Source: Pseudomonadota bacterium (GTDB lineage Bacteria > Pseudomonadota > Gammaproteobacteria > Steroidobacterales > Steroidobacteraceae). Taken from it: a DNA stretch of 64,000 bases. Both the position numbers and the translations under genes were made by a program. The notes below the pieces were generated by a model. The model was not told the DNA's origin. It was given only the letters and a program-made list of their open reading frames with translations, and did not search any database. This document shows positions 11,801 to 18,283 of the stretch, piece after piece; within the stretch, counting starts at the first letter, position 1; the number at the start of each line of letters is the position of its first letter. The stretch covers positions 620,001 through 684,000 of the forward strand of contig JBBCGI010000001.1 of NCBI GenBank assembly GCA_037200975.1, read 5' to 3'.

Positions 11801-12349
11801 GGGCGTGGTAGCGGTCGAATAAAGAGTGGCGATCGAAGTGGCGGTGGCGACCGTGCTGAGCTGCGCGGTGCCATGGAACTGCAGCGTCTGGCCGATGATG
11901 CCGGCACCCGCCTTCGTGGCGTTGCTGATGAGTAGATAGCCGTTGGCGAGAGTCGAGGCCCCGGAATTGATGCCGAGCAGGCTCGCGAGCTGCGGCGCCG
12001 GATCCATCGCGATCAGGTTGCCGCCCGCGGTCACCCAGGTGGTGAACATCGAAGCCTGCGTCGAGGTCACCGCGACCTTGGCGAGGATGACGACGTCGTA
12101 GTTGTTGAGCGTCGTCGCCGTGACGGAGCCGATTTCGGCGACGGCGAATTCGTTGAAACCTTCCGTGCGGAGGATTTCCGCATAGAACTTGCCGAAGTTC
12201 TGATTCCCGTTGGTGATGACCAGGATCGGCCCGCCAGGCCCCTGGTTCGGATCCGCATGCGTTACCCCGAGCGGGGCGACGATTGCGGCCACGAGAATGA
12301 GCAGGGAACGGGCGAAGTTCTTGATATTCATGTTTTTCAAGGATTCCAT
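3884..12349 (-). CDS. Giant secreted multidomain protein (deacetylase-like, DMFA2-like, DUF4082, Ig repeats)
   Basis: The product has 2821 residues. A signal peptide (about 1-32, ending THA) precedes a ThuA/GATase-like region (about 35-280) and a polysaccharide-deacetylase-like region (about 285-600, with MTGDDHGF and GLHVNT). Next come a Big_5-type Ig domain (about 624-735), DUF4082-like domain 1 (740-907), an Ig domain (910-1002), Big_5 domain 2 (1003-1119), DUF4082 2 (1127-1287), Big_5 3 (1290-1397), a dimethylformamidase-beta-subunit-like domain (1400-1890, with IGHDEYWS and FFSGNEVFWK), an Ig domain (1900-1994), DUF4082 3 (1994-2160) and seven tandem Ig repeats (2162-2821). It is probably extracellular and may bind or modify glycans. 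No C-terminal anchor or PEP-CTERM motif is visible. The start could also be the ATG at 12331. A sigma-54 type promoter precedes it and a terminator follows it. Confidence 0.85.
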   Translation of the reverse strand: MESLKNMNIKNFARSLLILVAAIVAPLGVTHADPNQGPGGPILVITNGNQNFGKFYAEILRTEGFNEFAVAEIGSVTATTLNNYDVVILAKVAVTSTQASMFTTWVTAGGNLIAMDPAPQLASLLGINSGASTLANGYLLISNATKAGAGIIGQTLQFHGTAQLSTVATATSIATLYSTATTPTANPAVTLRSVGSNGGQAAAFMFDLATSVVYTRQGNPLWEGTERDGRTPIRSDDMFFGDAVGDAQPDWVDRSKISIPQADEQQRFLANLITDMNVDRKPLPRFWYLPNAHRAVVLMTGDDHGFTSPDGGGTNARFNQFLSLSAPGCSVANWECIRGTSYVFTNSALTNAQASAFNAQGFEVGLHVNTMEGGACQDFTETSLSDLYDGQKLEFFNKFSSITTLSTMRHHCIVWSDWATGAKVQLANGIRLDTSYYYWPGTWVQNTPGHFTGSAMPMRFADLDGSLIDVYQAVTQMTDESEQSYPFTPDTLLDRATGTDEQYGVYTVNAHTDLGVEPESTTTVASAVERGVPVVSARQMLTWLDGRGNSSFSSMSFASNVLNFNVTQAAGASGLNGMLPWRSGTRFLSSIARGATDVPYEVMVVKGIEYAVFPATSGAYRATYTVDTVGPTVTTRTPAAGATSVSPSTPIRALFSESVDPATVTSSTFEVRDATNALVAGTLSYSASALTATFTPSTALNNATTYTVTVRGGASDPRIKDVAGNAMAATASWSFTTAAGPVCPCSIWSGSATPAVASDSDTGSVELGVKFRSDINGYIKGIRFYKGAANGGTHTGTLWSASGAALAQATFVDETGSGWQQVLFTTPVPVTANTVYVASYHAPVGGYSYTAAQFESVGVDNGILHALSSPVASGNGLYNYSSEVSFPASSFNATNYWVDVVFDTTSGGATDTTAPVVAIATPVDTPTYASTATPLSIGGTASDNLGVAQVSWSNDRGGSGVAVGTTAWTVSGIALQTGANVITVTARDAANNTSTDTLTVTYTIPPDTTPPAVSTRTPASGATQIALDATVRVGFNEAMSAGTINTSTIELRNASNTLVPATVSFNATTNVATLTPTAALAVNTVYTVTVRGGTTDPRVKDVALNALAANDGWSFTTVTSSAPSVSIWANSATPATASDPDTVPIELGLKFRADTTGNVTGVRFYKGPTNTGVHIGKLWTLSGSLLGQVTFVDETATGWQQALFSAPIAIDPNTTYVVSYYAPNGGYASNSNFFTSTGVDNGVLHALSDPVAGGNGLYLYGAGGGFPNNTFASANYWVDVLFQAVTGPDTTPPTIALRSPATGATNVAINGAVSVTFSEAMTASTINTSTIELRNAGNTLIPATVSYAGNVATLIPTSALANTSVYTVTVRGGVTDPRVKDAAGNALAANDSWSFTTAAAGGPCAANAITAENCLTGNPSSEWDISGAGDPSIQGYATQISVNRGGTVQFKVDTNATNYRFDIYRMGYYGGLGARKITSVNPTATLPQNQPNCLTQAASGLIDCGNWAVSGSWTVPANATSGVYFAKVVRADTGGASHIVFIVRNDASTSDLVLQTSDTTWQAYNAYGGNSLYVGSPGTNPGRAYKVSYNRPFATRGDAGGQDWVFNAEYPMIRWLESNGYDVTYITGVDTDRAASLLTSHRAFISIGHDEYWSGQQRANVEAARNAGVHMAFFSGNEVFWKTRWENSIDGSNTAYRTLVSYKETHAGAKIDPSSEWTGSWRDPRFSPPADGGRPENGLTGTIFTVNAGTAGIVVPAAEGKFRLWRGTAAASLTGTNTLALPDGTLGYEWDSDLDNGARPAGLFRLSDTTVSGVDKLQDYGSTYASDTANHALTMYKHASGARVFGAGTVQWSWGLDANHDRAGTPVSQVMQQATVNLFADMNVQPANLQAGLSAQSASSDNIAPTVVITAPAGGANVPQSSLTISGTASDAGGLVAGVEVSVDGGTTWRPATGRGTWTFVWTAPTAGAASVRVRAVDDSGNLPTSPTTVSFTVSGAACPCSLWPTATPDLTVDPDPNSIELGTRFRSTAPGNVTALRFYKIPQNTGTHVGSLWSSTGNLLAQVTFSGETASGWQVQALPTPVALTPNADYVVSYHTNAGAYTGDDGYFAGNGVSSGPLLAPQDGSGGANGLYKYGSTSVFPTDTYNSESYWVDVVFNTTTGPADSTAPVVTITTPTSNATTTATSTPFSFGGTATDAVGVTQVSWSNNRGGSGNATGTGSWSVSGVALQSGANILTVTARDAAGNTSTDTLTVTYNATDTTAPTVTITSPTSSSTTSVSATPFTIGGTAADAVGVTSVSWTNSRGGSGTATGTTSWSASGIVLQTGSNVLTVTARDAAGNSSTDTLTVTYTADTTAPTVTITSPTSNATLSVNTASLTLGGTAADAVGVTQVTWSNSRGGSGTATGTTSWSASGITLQSGSNVLTVTARDAAGNSRTDTLTVTYTPDTTAPTVTITSPTSNATLSVNAASLNLGGTASDSVGVTQVTWSNSRGGSGTATGTTSWSANGITLQTGSNVLTVTARDAAGNSRTDTLTVTYTADTTLPTVTITGPTNATTLTVSTSTITFAGTASDNVGVTQVTWVNSRGGSGTASGTTSWSVSNLALQSGANVLTVTARDAAGNTRTDTLTVTLADSTQPAVTITSPTSNATLNVAAATMSLGGTASDNVGVTQVSWVNSRGGSGTATGTTSWSVASITLQSGSNVLTVTARDAAGNTRTDTLTVTYAPDTTQPSVTITSPTSNATRTQSGSTITLGGTASDNVAVTQVSWVNNRGGSGNASGTTNWTTGTITLQSGSNVLTVTARDAAGNTRTDVLTVTRN

Positions 12350-12729
12350 TGCGGAAATTCAGCCAACAGCGACGGGGCACAACGAGGCGCCCTGCCCCCT
12401 TCAAGCAAAACCCGCGCCAATGTGAGACGGGCGTCACGGGGACCCCGCTGGGGACCCTCAAACTGTGAGCCGAATCGCAACCTTAGGAGGCCACCGGGGC
12501 CCCAATGGCAGGCTGGCACGCTTGACGTAATGCGCGCGACGTCGAAGCTGTAAAGTTCTTCGACGCGAAATCGGCCAGTGAACGTCGCGACCCTTCGATA
12601 TGTGCAACCGCCCGGTGGCAAGTTTTCCGACACAAACAAACTGCCAATCGCGACAAGGTGCGACCGCGATCACATCCCTAAGCTTCGCGCCGTTCCGATG
12701 GCTGGATACGAATAACCCAAGAGGTTCAA
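12350..12729. other. Divergent intergenic region with regulatory repeats
   Basis: This 380-base gap separates the minus-strand giant gene from the plus-strand sugar operon. It contains the sigma-54 promoter at 12404-12419. A direct repeat GGGGACCC lies just upstream of it (12438-12445 and 12450-12457), at the distance expected for an activator site. An inverted repeat with 8-bp arms CGTCGAAG/CTTCGACG lies at 12540-12547 and 12558-12565. I could not pick out a convincing sigma-70 promoter for the plus-strand operon. No gene is apparent. Confidence 0.5.
12404..12419 (-). promoter_or_regulatory. Sigma-54 (RpoN) promoter of the giant secreted-protein gene
   Basis: On the minus strand this reads TGGCGCGGGTTTTGCT. 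It matches TGGCAC-N5-TTGCW at all but one specified base, with GG and GC exactly 10 bases apart. Transcription would start near 12393, 44 bases before the ATG at 12349. It is a strong candidate for control by the PrsK/PrsR system. Confidence 0.8.
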
Positions 12730-13206
12730 ATGCCTGTAGCTGATTCGGTGCAACTTGGCGAGAACGTGAAGATCTTTCATCCGTCGCTCGTGAATCTTTA
12801 CGGATGCGTCATCGGAAAGGACTCGAAGATCGGAGCGTTCGTGGAGATCCAGAAAGGCGCGACGATCGGTGAGCGCTGCAAGATTTCCTCGCACACCTTC
12901 ATCTGCGAGGGCGTGGACATCGAAAACGAAGTGTTCGTCGGCCACGGCGTGATGTTCACGAACGACTTGTTTCCGAGGGCGGCGAATCCCGATGGATCGC
13001 TGCAGACGGAAGCGGACTGGAAGGTCGAAAAGACGGTGGTCAGACGCGGCGCTTCGATCGGCTCCAACGCCACCATCGTCGCAGGCATCACCATCGGCGA
13101 GTTCGCGCTGATCGGCGCGGGCGCGGTGGTCACGAAGGACGTACCGCCCTACGCGGTCGCGGCCGGAGTGCCGGCCAAGGTGATCGGCGACACGCGTAAA
13201 CGTTGA
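12730..13206 (+). CDS. Hexapeptide-repeat N-acetyltransferase (WbpD/WlbB-like)
   Basis: This 158-residue left-handed beta-helix acyltransferase shows repeated hexads such as VIGKDSKIGAFVEIQKGATI and ends with the usual GAGAVVTKDVPPYAVAAGVPAKVIG signature. Proteins of this size next to a Gfo/Idh dehydrogenase and a DegT aminotransferase typically acetylate a 3-amino group of a UDP-sugar, as in the pathway to UDP-GlcNAc(3NAc)A. The start ATG has a GAGG ribosome binding site 5 bases upstream. It is the first gene of a plus-strand operon. The exact sugar is inferred from the neighbours only. Confidence 0.85.
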   Translation: MPVADSVQLGENVKIFHPSLVNLYGCVIGKDSKIGAFVEIQKGATIGERCKISSHTFICEGVDIENEVFVGHGVMFTNDLFPRAANPDGSLQTEADWKVEKTVVRRGASIGSNATIVAGITIGEFALIGAGAVVTKDVPPYAVAAGVPAKVIGDTRKR

Positions 13207-13252
13207 GCGGTAGTTAGTCAGGCATCTTCAAAAGGGATTCGAGGAACAACAA

Positions 13253-14293
13253 ATGATCAAGATTGGCGTCATCGGCTACGGTTACTGGGGACCGAACCTC
13301 GTGCGGACTTTTGCGGAAGCGCAACAGGGCACGATTGTCGCCGTCTCCGATCTGGATCCGAAGAAACTCGCGACGGTCAACAAGCGGTACCCCGCGGTCA
13401 AGACCACCAACGACTTCCAGGACCTGCTGCGCAATCCGGAAATCGACGCGATCGCGATCGCCACGCCGGTCAGCACACACTTCGAATTCGCGATGGCCGC
13501 GCTCAAGGCCGGCAAACACGTCTGGCTCGAGAAACCGATGACGGAAACGTCGCTGCAGGCGCGCAAGCTGGTGGACGAGGCGGCGAAGCGCAACCTCACG
13601 CTGTTCGTCGATCACACCTTTGTCTATACCGGCGCCGTGCGCAAGATGGGCGACGTGATCAAGAGTGGCGATCTCGGCCGCGTCTACTACTACGACTCGA
13701 TCCGCGTGAACCTCGGCCTGTTCCAGCGGGACGTGAACGTGATCTCCGACCTCGCCGTGCACGACTTCTCTATCCTCGACTACCTGCTCGGCGAACATCC
13801 GGTCGCGATCTCGGCGAGTGGCATCAACCATTTTCCGGGCACACCCGAGAATCTCGCGTACATCACCCTCTTCTACGATTCGGGCACGATCGCCCACGTC
13901 AACGTGAGCTGGCTCGCGCCCGTCAAGGTGCGCCAGATCCTGCTCGGCGGCAGCAAGAAGATGATCACCTATGACGATCTCGAGCCTTCCGAGAAGGTCA
14001 AGATCTACGACAAGGGCATCAGCTTCACGGAAGACCCGAAGCAAATCCAGGAAATGCGCGTCGGTTATCGCACCGGCGACATGTGGGCGCCGAAGCTCGA
14101 TGGCACCGAAGCGCTGCGCCTCGCCGGCGATCATTTCATCGATTGCATCATCAACAAGAAGACCCCGCAGACCGATGGTTCATTGGGCCTGCGCGTGGTC
14201 GAGCTCATCGAAGCCGCCACCAGCTCCATGCGGGGCCGCGGCGAAACCGTCTACATCCAGAAAGTCCAAGCACCGCAGGAGAAAATAGCGTGA
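13253..14293 (+). CDS. Gfo/Idh/MocA family sugar oxidoreductase (WlbA/WbpB-like)
   Basis: The 346-residue NAD(P)-dependent oxidoreductase has the N-terminal nucleotide-binding motif GVIGYGYWGPN (residues 5-15) and the family signature EKPM at about residues 93-96. In the likely pathway it oxidises C3 of a UDP-sugar to the 3-keto form that the following aminotransferase uses. The start ATG has an AGGAAC ribosome binding site. The stop overlaps the GTG start of the next gene by four bases (GTGA), a sign of coupled translation. A matching UDP-sugar 6-dehydrogenase is not in the window. Confidence 0.87.
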   Translation: MIKIGVIGYGYWGPNLVRTFAEAQQGTIVAVSDLDPKKLATVNKRYPAVKTTNDFQDLLRNPEIDAIAIATPVSTHFEFAMAALKAGKHVWLEKPMTETSLQARKLVDEAAKRNLTLFVDHTFVYTGAVRKMGDVIKSGDLGRVYYYDSIRVNLGLFQRDVNVISDLAVHDFSILDYLLGEHPVAISASGINHFPGTPENLAYITLFYDSGTIAHVNVSWLAPVKVRQILLGGSKKMITYDDLEPSEKVKIYDKGISFTEDPKQIQEMRVGYRTGDMWAPKLDGTEALRLAGDHFIDCIINKKTPQTDGSLGLRVVELIEAATSSMRGRGETVYIQKVQAPQEKIA

Positions 14294-15405
14294 TTCCGTT
14301 CGTCGACCTGAAAGCCCAGTACCTTTCCATCAAGAAAGAAGTCGATGCTGCGATCCTCGGGATCCTCGATACCTGCCAGTTCACACTGGGCAGCGAAGTC
14401 GCCGCATTCGAGAAGGATTTCGCCGCCTATTCGCAGGTCAAACACGGCATCGCCGTGAACAACGGCACAAGCGCGCTGCACCTGGCGCTGCTGGCCGCCA
14501 ACATCGGCGAAGGCGACGAAGTCATCACCGTGCCGTTCACCTTCGTGGCCTCCGTCGCGGCTATCTACTACTCGCGCGCCACGCCGGTGTTCGTCGACAT
14601 CGACCCGCGCACGTTCACGATGGATCCGGCCAAGATCGAAGCGGCCATCACGCCGAAGACCAAGGCGATCCTGCCCGTGCACCTGTACGGCCAGTGCGCC
14701 GACATGGACGCCATCCTCGCGATCGCGAAGAAACACAAACTCATCGTCATCGAAGACGCCTGCCAGGCACACGGCGCCGAATACAAGGGCCGTCGCGCGG
14801 GCAGCATGGGCGACCTGGGCGCGTTCTCGTTCTACCCGGGCAAGAACCTCGGCGCGTACGGCGAAGGCGGCCTGGTCTCCACCAGCAACGACGAGTACAA
14901 CCGCACCATCCGCATGCTGCGCGACTGGGGCGCGGAGAAGAAATACCAGCACGTGCTCAAGGGTTACAACTACCGCATGGAAGGCATCCAGGGCGCGGTG
15001 TTGAAAGTGAAGCTCAAATATCTCGAAGGCTGGACCGAGGCGCGCCGCGCTGCCGCGGCTAACTACGCGCAGTGCTTCTCGAGCAGCAACGTACGTACGC
15101 CTGAAGCGCTGGCACACAACCGGCACGTCTATCACATCTATGCCGTGCGCACGACGGAGCGCGCCAAATGGCAGGAGAAACTGCAGGCGCAGGGAATTTC
15201 GACCGGCATCCACTATCCGATCCCGGTGCACCTGCTGCCTGCGTACGCCGACCTCGGCTACAAGGCCGGACAGTTCCCGCACTCCGAACGCGCGGCCAAC
15301 GAGACGCTCTCGCTGCCGATGTTTCCGGAGATGACCGCGCAGCAGTGCCAGACCGTGGGCAACGCGGTGAAGGCGCTGGCGGAAACGAACGCCGCGGCCG
15401 CCTGA
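14290..15405 (+). CDS. DegT/DnrJ/EryC1 sugar aminotransferase (WbpE/WlbC-like)
   Basis: This 371-residue PLP-dependent aminotransferase acts on keto sugars. The family pattern is clear: FTLGSEVAAFEKDFA near the start, NNGTSALHLAL, EDACQAHGA, and the PLP lysine within SFYPGKNLGAYGEGG (about residue 185), then YNYRMEGIQGAVL. The start is GTG at 14290, chosen because an AGGAG ribosome binding site lies 7 bases upstream, the product begins IPFVDLKAQY as in this family, and it overlaps the previous stop. With its two upstream neighbours it forms a 3-amino-sugar biosynthesis cassette. Confidence 0.9.
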   Translation: MIPFVDLKAQYLSIKKEVDAAILGILDTCQFTLGSEVAAFEKDFAAYSQVKHGIAVNNGTSALHLALLAANIGEGDEVITVPFTFVASVAAIYYSRATPVFVDIDPRTFTMDPAKIEAAITPKTKAILPVHLYGQCADMDAILAIAKKHKLIVIEDACQAHGAEYKGRRAGSMGDLGAFSFYPGKNLGAYGEGGLVSTSNDEYNRTIRMLRDWGAEKKYQHVLKGYNYRMEGIQGAVLKVKLKYLEGWTEARRAAAANYAQCFSSSNVRTPEALAHNRHVYHIYAVRTTERAKWQEKLQAQGISTGIHYPIPVHLLPAYADLGYKAGQFPHSERAANETLSLPMFPEMTAQQCQTVGNAVKALAETNAAAA

Positions 15406-15430
15406 TCGCACCCGGCAGGAAGCCCATCGC

Positions 15431-16069
15431 GTGAGTGCCCGTCGGCCGTTGCTGATTTTTCCGTGCAACGGCAATGGGCTCGAAGCGCTCGATTGCCTGG
15501 GCGACGAGTTCGAGTGCATCGGATTCGTCGACGATACGCCCGAGAAGCAACGTGCCGGCGCCCATGGCCTGCGCGTATTGCCGCGCGCGGCGTTCGACGA
15601 GTTGCGCGACGCGGCGGTGCTGGCGGTGCCCGGCGGTCCCGCCTCCTACCGGTCGCGCCGCCAGGTCATCGACGGGCTGGGGATAGAACCCGCCCGGTTC
15701 GCGAACGTCATTCACCCGGGCGCGCACGTAGCGAAACTTGCCCGGCTCGGCCGCAATGTCCTCGTCATGGCGGGCGCAGTCATCACCAGTAACGCCGTGA
15801 TCGGCGATCACGTGTGTGTGCTGCCGAACACCGTGATCCACCACGATGTGACGGTCGGCAGCTTTTCGCTGATTGGCGCCAACGTGGCCATCGCGGGGAG
15901 CGTCCGGATTGGCGAGAATTGCTACATCGGCAGCGGCACCAACGTGAAGAACGGCCTGGCGATCGGCGCCCGGGCATTGATCGGGCTCGGCAGCAATGTG
16001 ACGCGCGACGTGCCTGAGGGCGCGACCGTCGCGGGCAACCCCGCACGGCCGCTCGGCACCAGAATCTGA
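15431..16069 (+). CDS. PglD/NeuD-like sugar O- or N-acyltransferase
   Basis: The 212-residue protein has an N-terminal Rossmann-like part (LLIFPCNGNGLEALDCL) and a C-terminal hexapeptide-repeat domain ending GSNVTRDVPEGATVAGNPAR. This layout is that of the PglD/NeuD family, which acetylates amino groups of nucleotide sugars or hydroxyls of sialic-acid-like sugars. It starts with GTG behind GGAAG. The site of acetylation is unknown. It may act on the second aminotransferase product made two genes downstream. Confidence 0.8.
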   Translation: MSARRPLLIFPCNGNGLEALDCLGDEFECIGFVDDTPEKQRAGAHGLRVLPRAAFDELRDAAVLAVPGGPASYRSRRQVIDGLGIEPARFANVIHPGAHVAKLARLGRNVLVMAGAVITSNAVIGDHVCVLPNTVIHHDVTVGSFSLIGANVAIAGSVRIGENCYIGSGTNVKNGLAIGARALIGLGSNVTRDVPEGATVAGNPARPLGTRI

Positions 16070-16094
16070 ATGAAATTGGCTTGAGGGATCCCGA

Positions 16095-17069
16095 ATGAAA
16101 ATCAACGGCTCGAAAATCCTGGTCACCGGCGGCTGCGGCCTCGTGGGCTCGACGACCATCGACCTGCTGCTGCGCGACTACTCGCCGGCGCAGATCGTGA
16201 TCGTCGACAACCTCAACCGCGGCACGCTGCACAATGTCGACGAAGCGCTCAAGGATCCGCGCGTGTCGCTCGTGCGCGGCGACATCCGCGACGTCGAGAC
16301 CATGCACAAGGTCACCGCCGGCATGGACGCCGTCATTCACATGGCGACGTTGCGTATCACCGCCTGCGCCGCCGAGCCGCGCGAAGCGCTCGGCGTCATG
16401 TGCGACGGCAGTTTCAACGTGCTCGAAGCCGCGCAGGCGGCGGGCGTGAAGAAAGTGGTCGCGGCCTCTTCGGCATCCATCTACGGCCTCGCCGAACAAT
16501 TCCCGACGCGTGAAGATCATCACCCGTACGCGAACCGCACTTGGTACGGCGCGAGCAAGATCATGCTCGAGGGCCTGCTGCGTTCGTACAACGACATGTT
16601 CAAACTGCCGTATGTCGCGCTGCGTTACTTCAATGTCTACGGTCCGCGCATGGACCTGCACGGCCGTTACACCGAAGTGCTGATCCGCTGGATGGACCGC
16701 ATCGCCGCGGGCCAGCCGCCGCTCATCCTCGGCGACGGCAAGACCACGATGGACTTCGTGTACATCGAAGACGTGGCGCGCTCGAACATCCTCGCGCTCG
16801 AATCCGACGTCTCCGATGAGGTGTTCAACGTCGCAAGCGGCGTCGAAACCAGTCTCAACGACCTGGCCGCTGCGCTGTTGCGCGTGATGGGCAGCAAACT
16901 CAAGCCCGAGTACGGCCCGGAGCGCAGCGTCAACCCGGTTTCGCGCCGCCTGGCGTGCACGAAGAAGGCCGCGGAGAAGTTGGGCTTCCGCTCGACTATC
17001 GATCTCGACGACGGCCTGTCGCGCCTGGTCGAATGGTGGCGCGCGAACAAAGACCGGATGGCGGCGTGA
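16095..17069 (+). CDS. NAD-dependent nucleotide-sugar epimerase/dehydratase
   Basis: The 324-residue extended short-chain dehydrogenase has the NAD-binding motif GGCGLVGS (about 12-19), the catalytic Ser region ASSASIYG (about 120-127) and the YGASK Tyr/Lys pair (about 148-152). It resembles UDP-glucose 4-epimerase-type enzymes acting on NDP-hexoses. It has a GAGGG ribosome binding site and shares one base with the next gene (TGATG). Pairing with the downstream aminotransferase suggests that it supplies a 4-keto or epimerised sugar. The precise reaction is not decidable here. Confidence 0.85.
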   Translation: MKINGSKILVTGGCGLVGSTTIDLLLRDYSPAQIVIVDNLNRGTLHNVDEALKDPRVSLVRGDIRDVETMHKVTAGMDAVIHMATLRITACAAEPREALGVMCDGSFNVLEAAQAAGVKKVVAASSASIYGLAEQFPTREDHHPYANRTWYGASKIMLEGLLRSYNDMFKLPYVALRYFNVYGPRMDLHGRYTEVLIRWMDRIAAGQPPLILGDGKTTMDFVYIEDVARSNILALESDVSDEVFNVASGVETSLNDLAAALLRVMGSKLKPEYGPERSVNPVSRRLACTKKAAEKLGFRSTIDLDDGLSRLVEWWRANKDRMAA

Positions 17070-18238
17070 TGATCCCGATCATCAAGCCGATGATGGACGA
17101 GCGCGAAGCGGAAGCCGCGCGCCGCGTCATTCTCTCCGGGTGGATCACCCAGGGGCCCGAAGTCGCCGCCTTCGAAAAGGAATTCGCGGCGTACACGGGT
17201 GCCGAACACGGGGTGGCGGTCTCGAACTGCACGACCGCGCTGCACCTGGCGCTGCTCGCGCTCGGCATCAAGCCGGGCGACGAAGTCATCACGGTCAGTC
17301 ACTCGTTCATCGCAACCGCGAATGTCATTGCTTACACGGGCGCCACGCCGGTGTTCATCGATGTCGATCCGGTCACGTTCAACCTCGACCCGGCGCGCAT
17401 AGAAGCGGCCATCACGCCGAAGACGCGCGCGATCCTGTGCGTGCACCAGATGGGCATGCCCTGCGATCTCGCTGCCATCGTGAAACTCGCCCGCGCGCGC
17501 GGCCTGTACGTCATCGAAGACGCGGCCTGCGCGATCGGCGCGGAGATCCGCTGGAACGGCCGGTGGGAAAAGATCGGCAAGGTGCACGGCGACATCGCCT
17601 GCTTCTCGTTCCATCCGCGCAAGGTGATGAGCACCGGTGACGGTGGCATGATCACCACGCCCAACAAGGAATGGGCGGACAAGTGCCGCCTGCTGCGCCA
17701 GCACGGCATGAGCGTGCCGGATACAGTGCGCCACGGTTCGGCCAAGGTCATCTTCGAGTCGTACCCCGTCGTCGGGTACAACTTCCGCATGACCGACATC
17801 CAGGCGGCGGTGGGCCGCGAGCAGCTCAAGCGTCTCGGCGACATCGTCCAGGGCCGCAGGGCGATCGCCGCTCAGTATCGTCAGCTCATGAAGGACATTC
17901 CCGGGATCACGTTGCCGCAGGAACCCGAGTGGGCGCGCAGCAACTGGCAGAGTTTCTGCGTGCGCCTGTCCGCGAACCTCGATCAACGCGCCGTCATGCA
18001 GCAGATGCTCGACGCGGGCGTCTCGACGCGCCGCGGAATCATGTGCAGCCACCGTGAAGAGCCGTATCGCGATGCGCGCCGCACCGGCACGCTCGAACAT
18101 TCCGAGGCCGCTCAGGATCATTGCATCGTGCTGCCGTTGTACGGACAGATGACGACGGCCGATATCCGCCGCGTGGCGGACGAGCTACGCGCCGCGTGCA
18201 GCCTCAGTGCAGGCGCGCGCGCTGCCGTGTCCGCCTAG
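17069..18238 (+). CDS. Second DegT/DnrJ/EryC1 sugar aminotransferase
   Basis: The 389-residue PLP enzyme shows the family motifs ITQGPEVAAFEKEFAAYTG, SNCTTALHLALLALG and EDAACAIGAEI, and the PLP lysine in FHPRKVMSTGDGG (about residue 184). The start ATG at 17069 overlaps the epimerase stop by one base and gives the normal N-terminus IPIIKPMMDEREAEAA. It is not a close copy of the aminotransferase at 14290, differing for example in a longer insert around GAEIRWNGRWEKIGKVHGD. It therefore probably makes a different amino sugar. Confidence 0.88.
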   Translation: MIPIIKPMMDEREAEAARRVILSGWITQGPEVAAFEKEFAAYTGAEHGVAVSNCTTALHLALLALGIKPGDEVITVSHSFIATANVIAYTGATPVFIDVDPVTFNLDPARIEAAITPKTRAILCVHQMGMPCDLAAIVKLARARGLYVIEDAACAIGAEIRWNGRWEKIGKVHGDIACFSFHPRKVMSTGDGGMITTPNKEWADKCRLLRQHGMSVPDTVRHGSAKVIFESYPVVGYNFRMTDIQAAVGREQLKRLGDIVQGRRAIAAQYRQLMKDIPGITLPQEPEWARSNWQSFCVRLSANLDQRAVMQQMLDAGVSTRRGIMCSHREEPYRDARRTGTLEHSEAAQDHCIVLPLYGQMTTADIRRVADELRAACSLSAGARAAVSA

Positions 18239-18283
18239 GCGCCCGGGGCGTATGCCCTGCTGCCGCGCAACGAAGTCCCAGCC

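Noticed and set aside
12346-12361. A GG-N10-GC match (minus strand) that might be a sigma-54 promoter
   Set aside because: It overlaps the start codon at 12349 and has a poor -12 element (CCGCA). The site at 12404-12419 is far better.
12424-12441. TGTGA followed by TCACG, like a CRP box
   Set aside because: The half-sites are 8 bases apart instead of 6 and the second is imperfect.
12514-12530. TGGCACG on the plus strand, a perfect -24 element facing the sugar operon
   Set aside because: No TTGC or GC occurs at the required -12 spacing.
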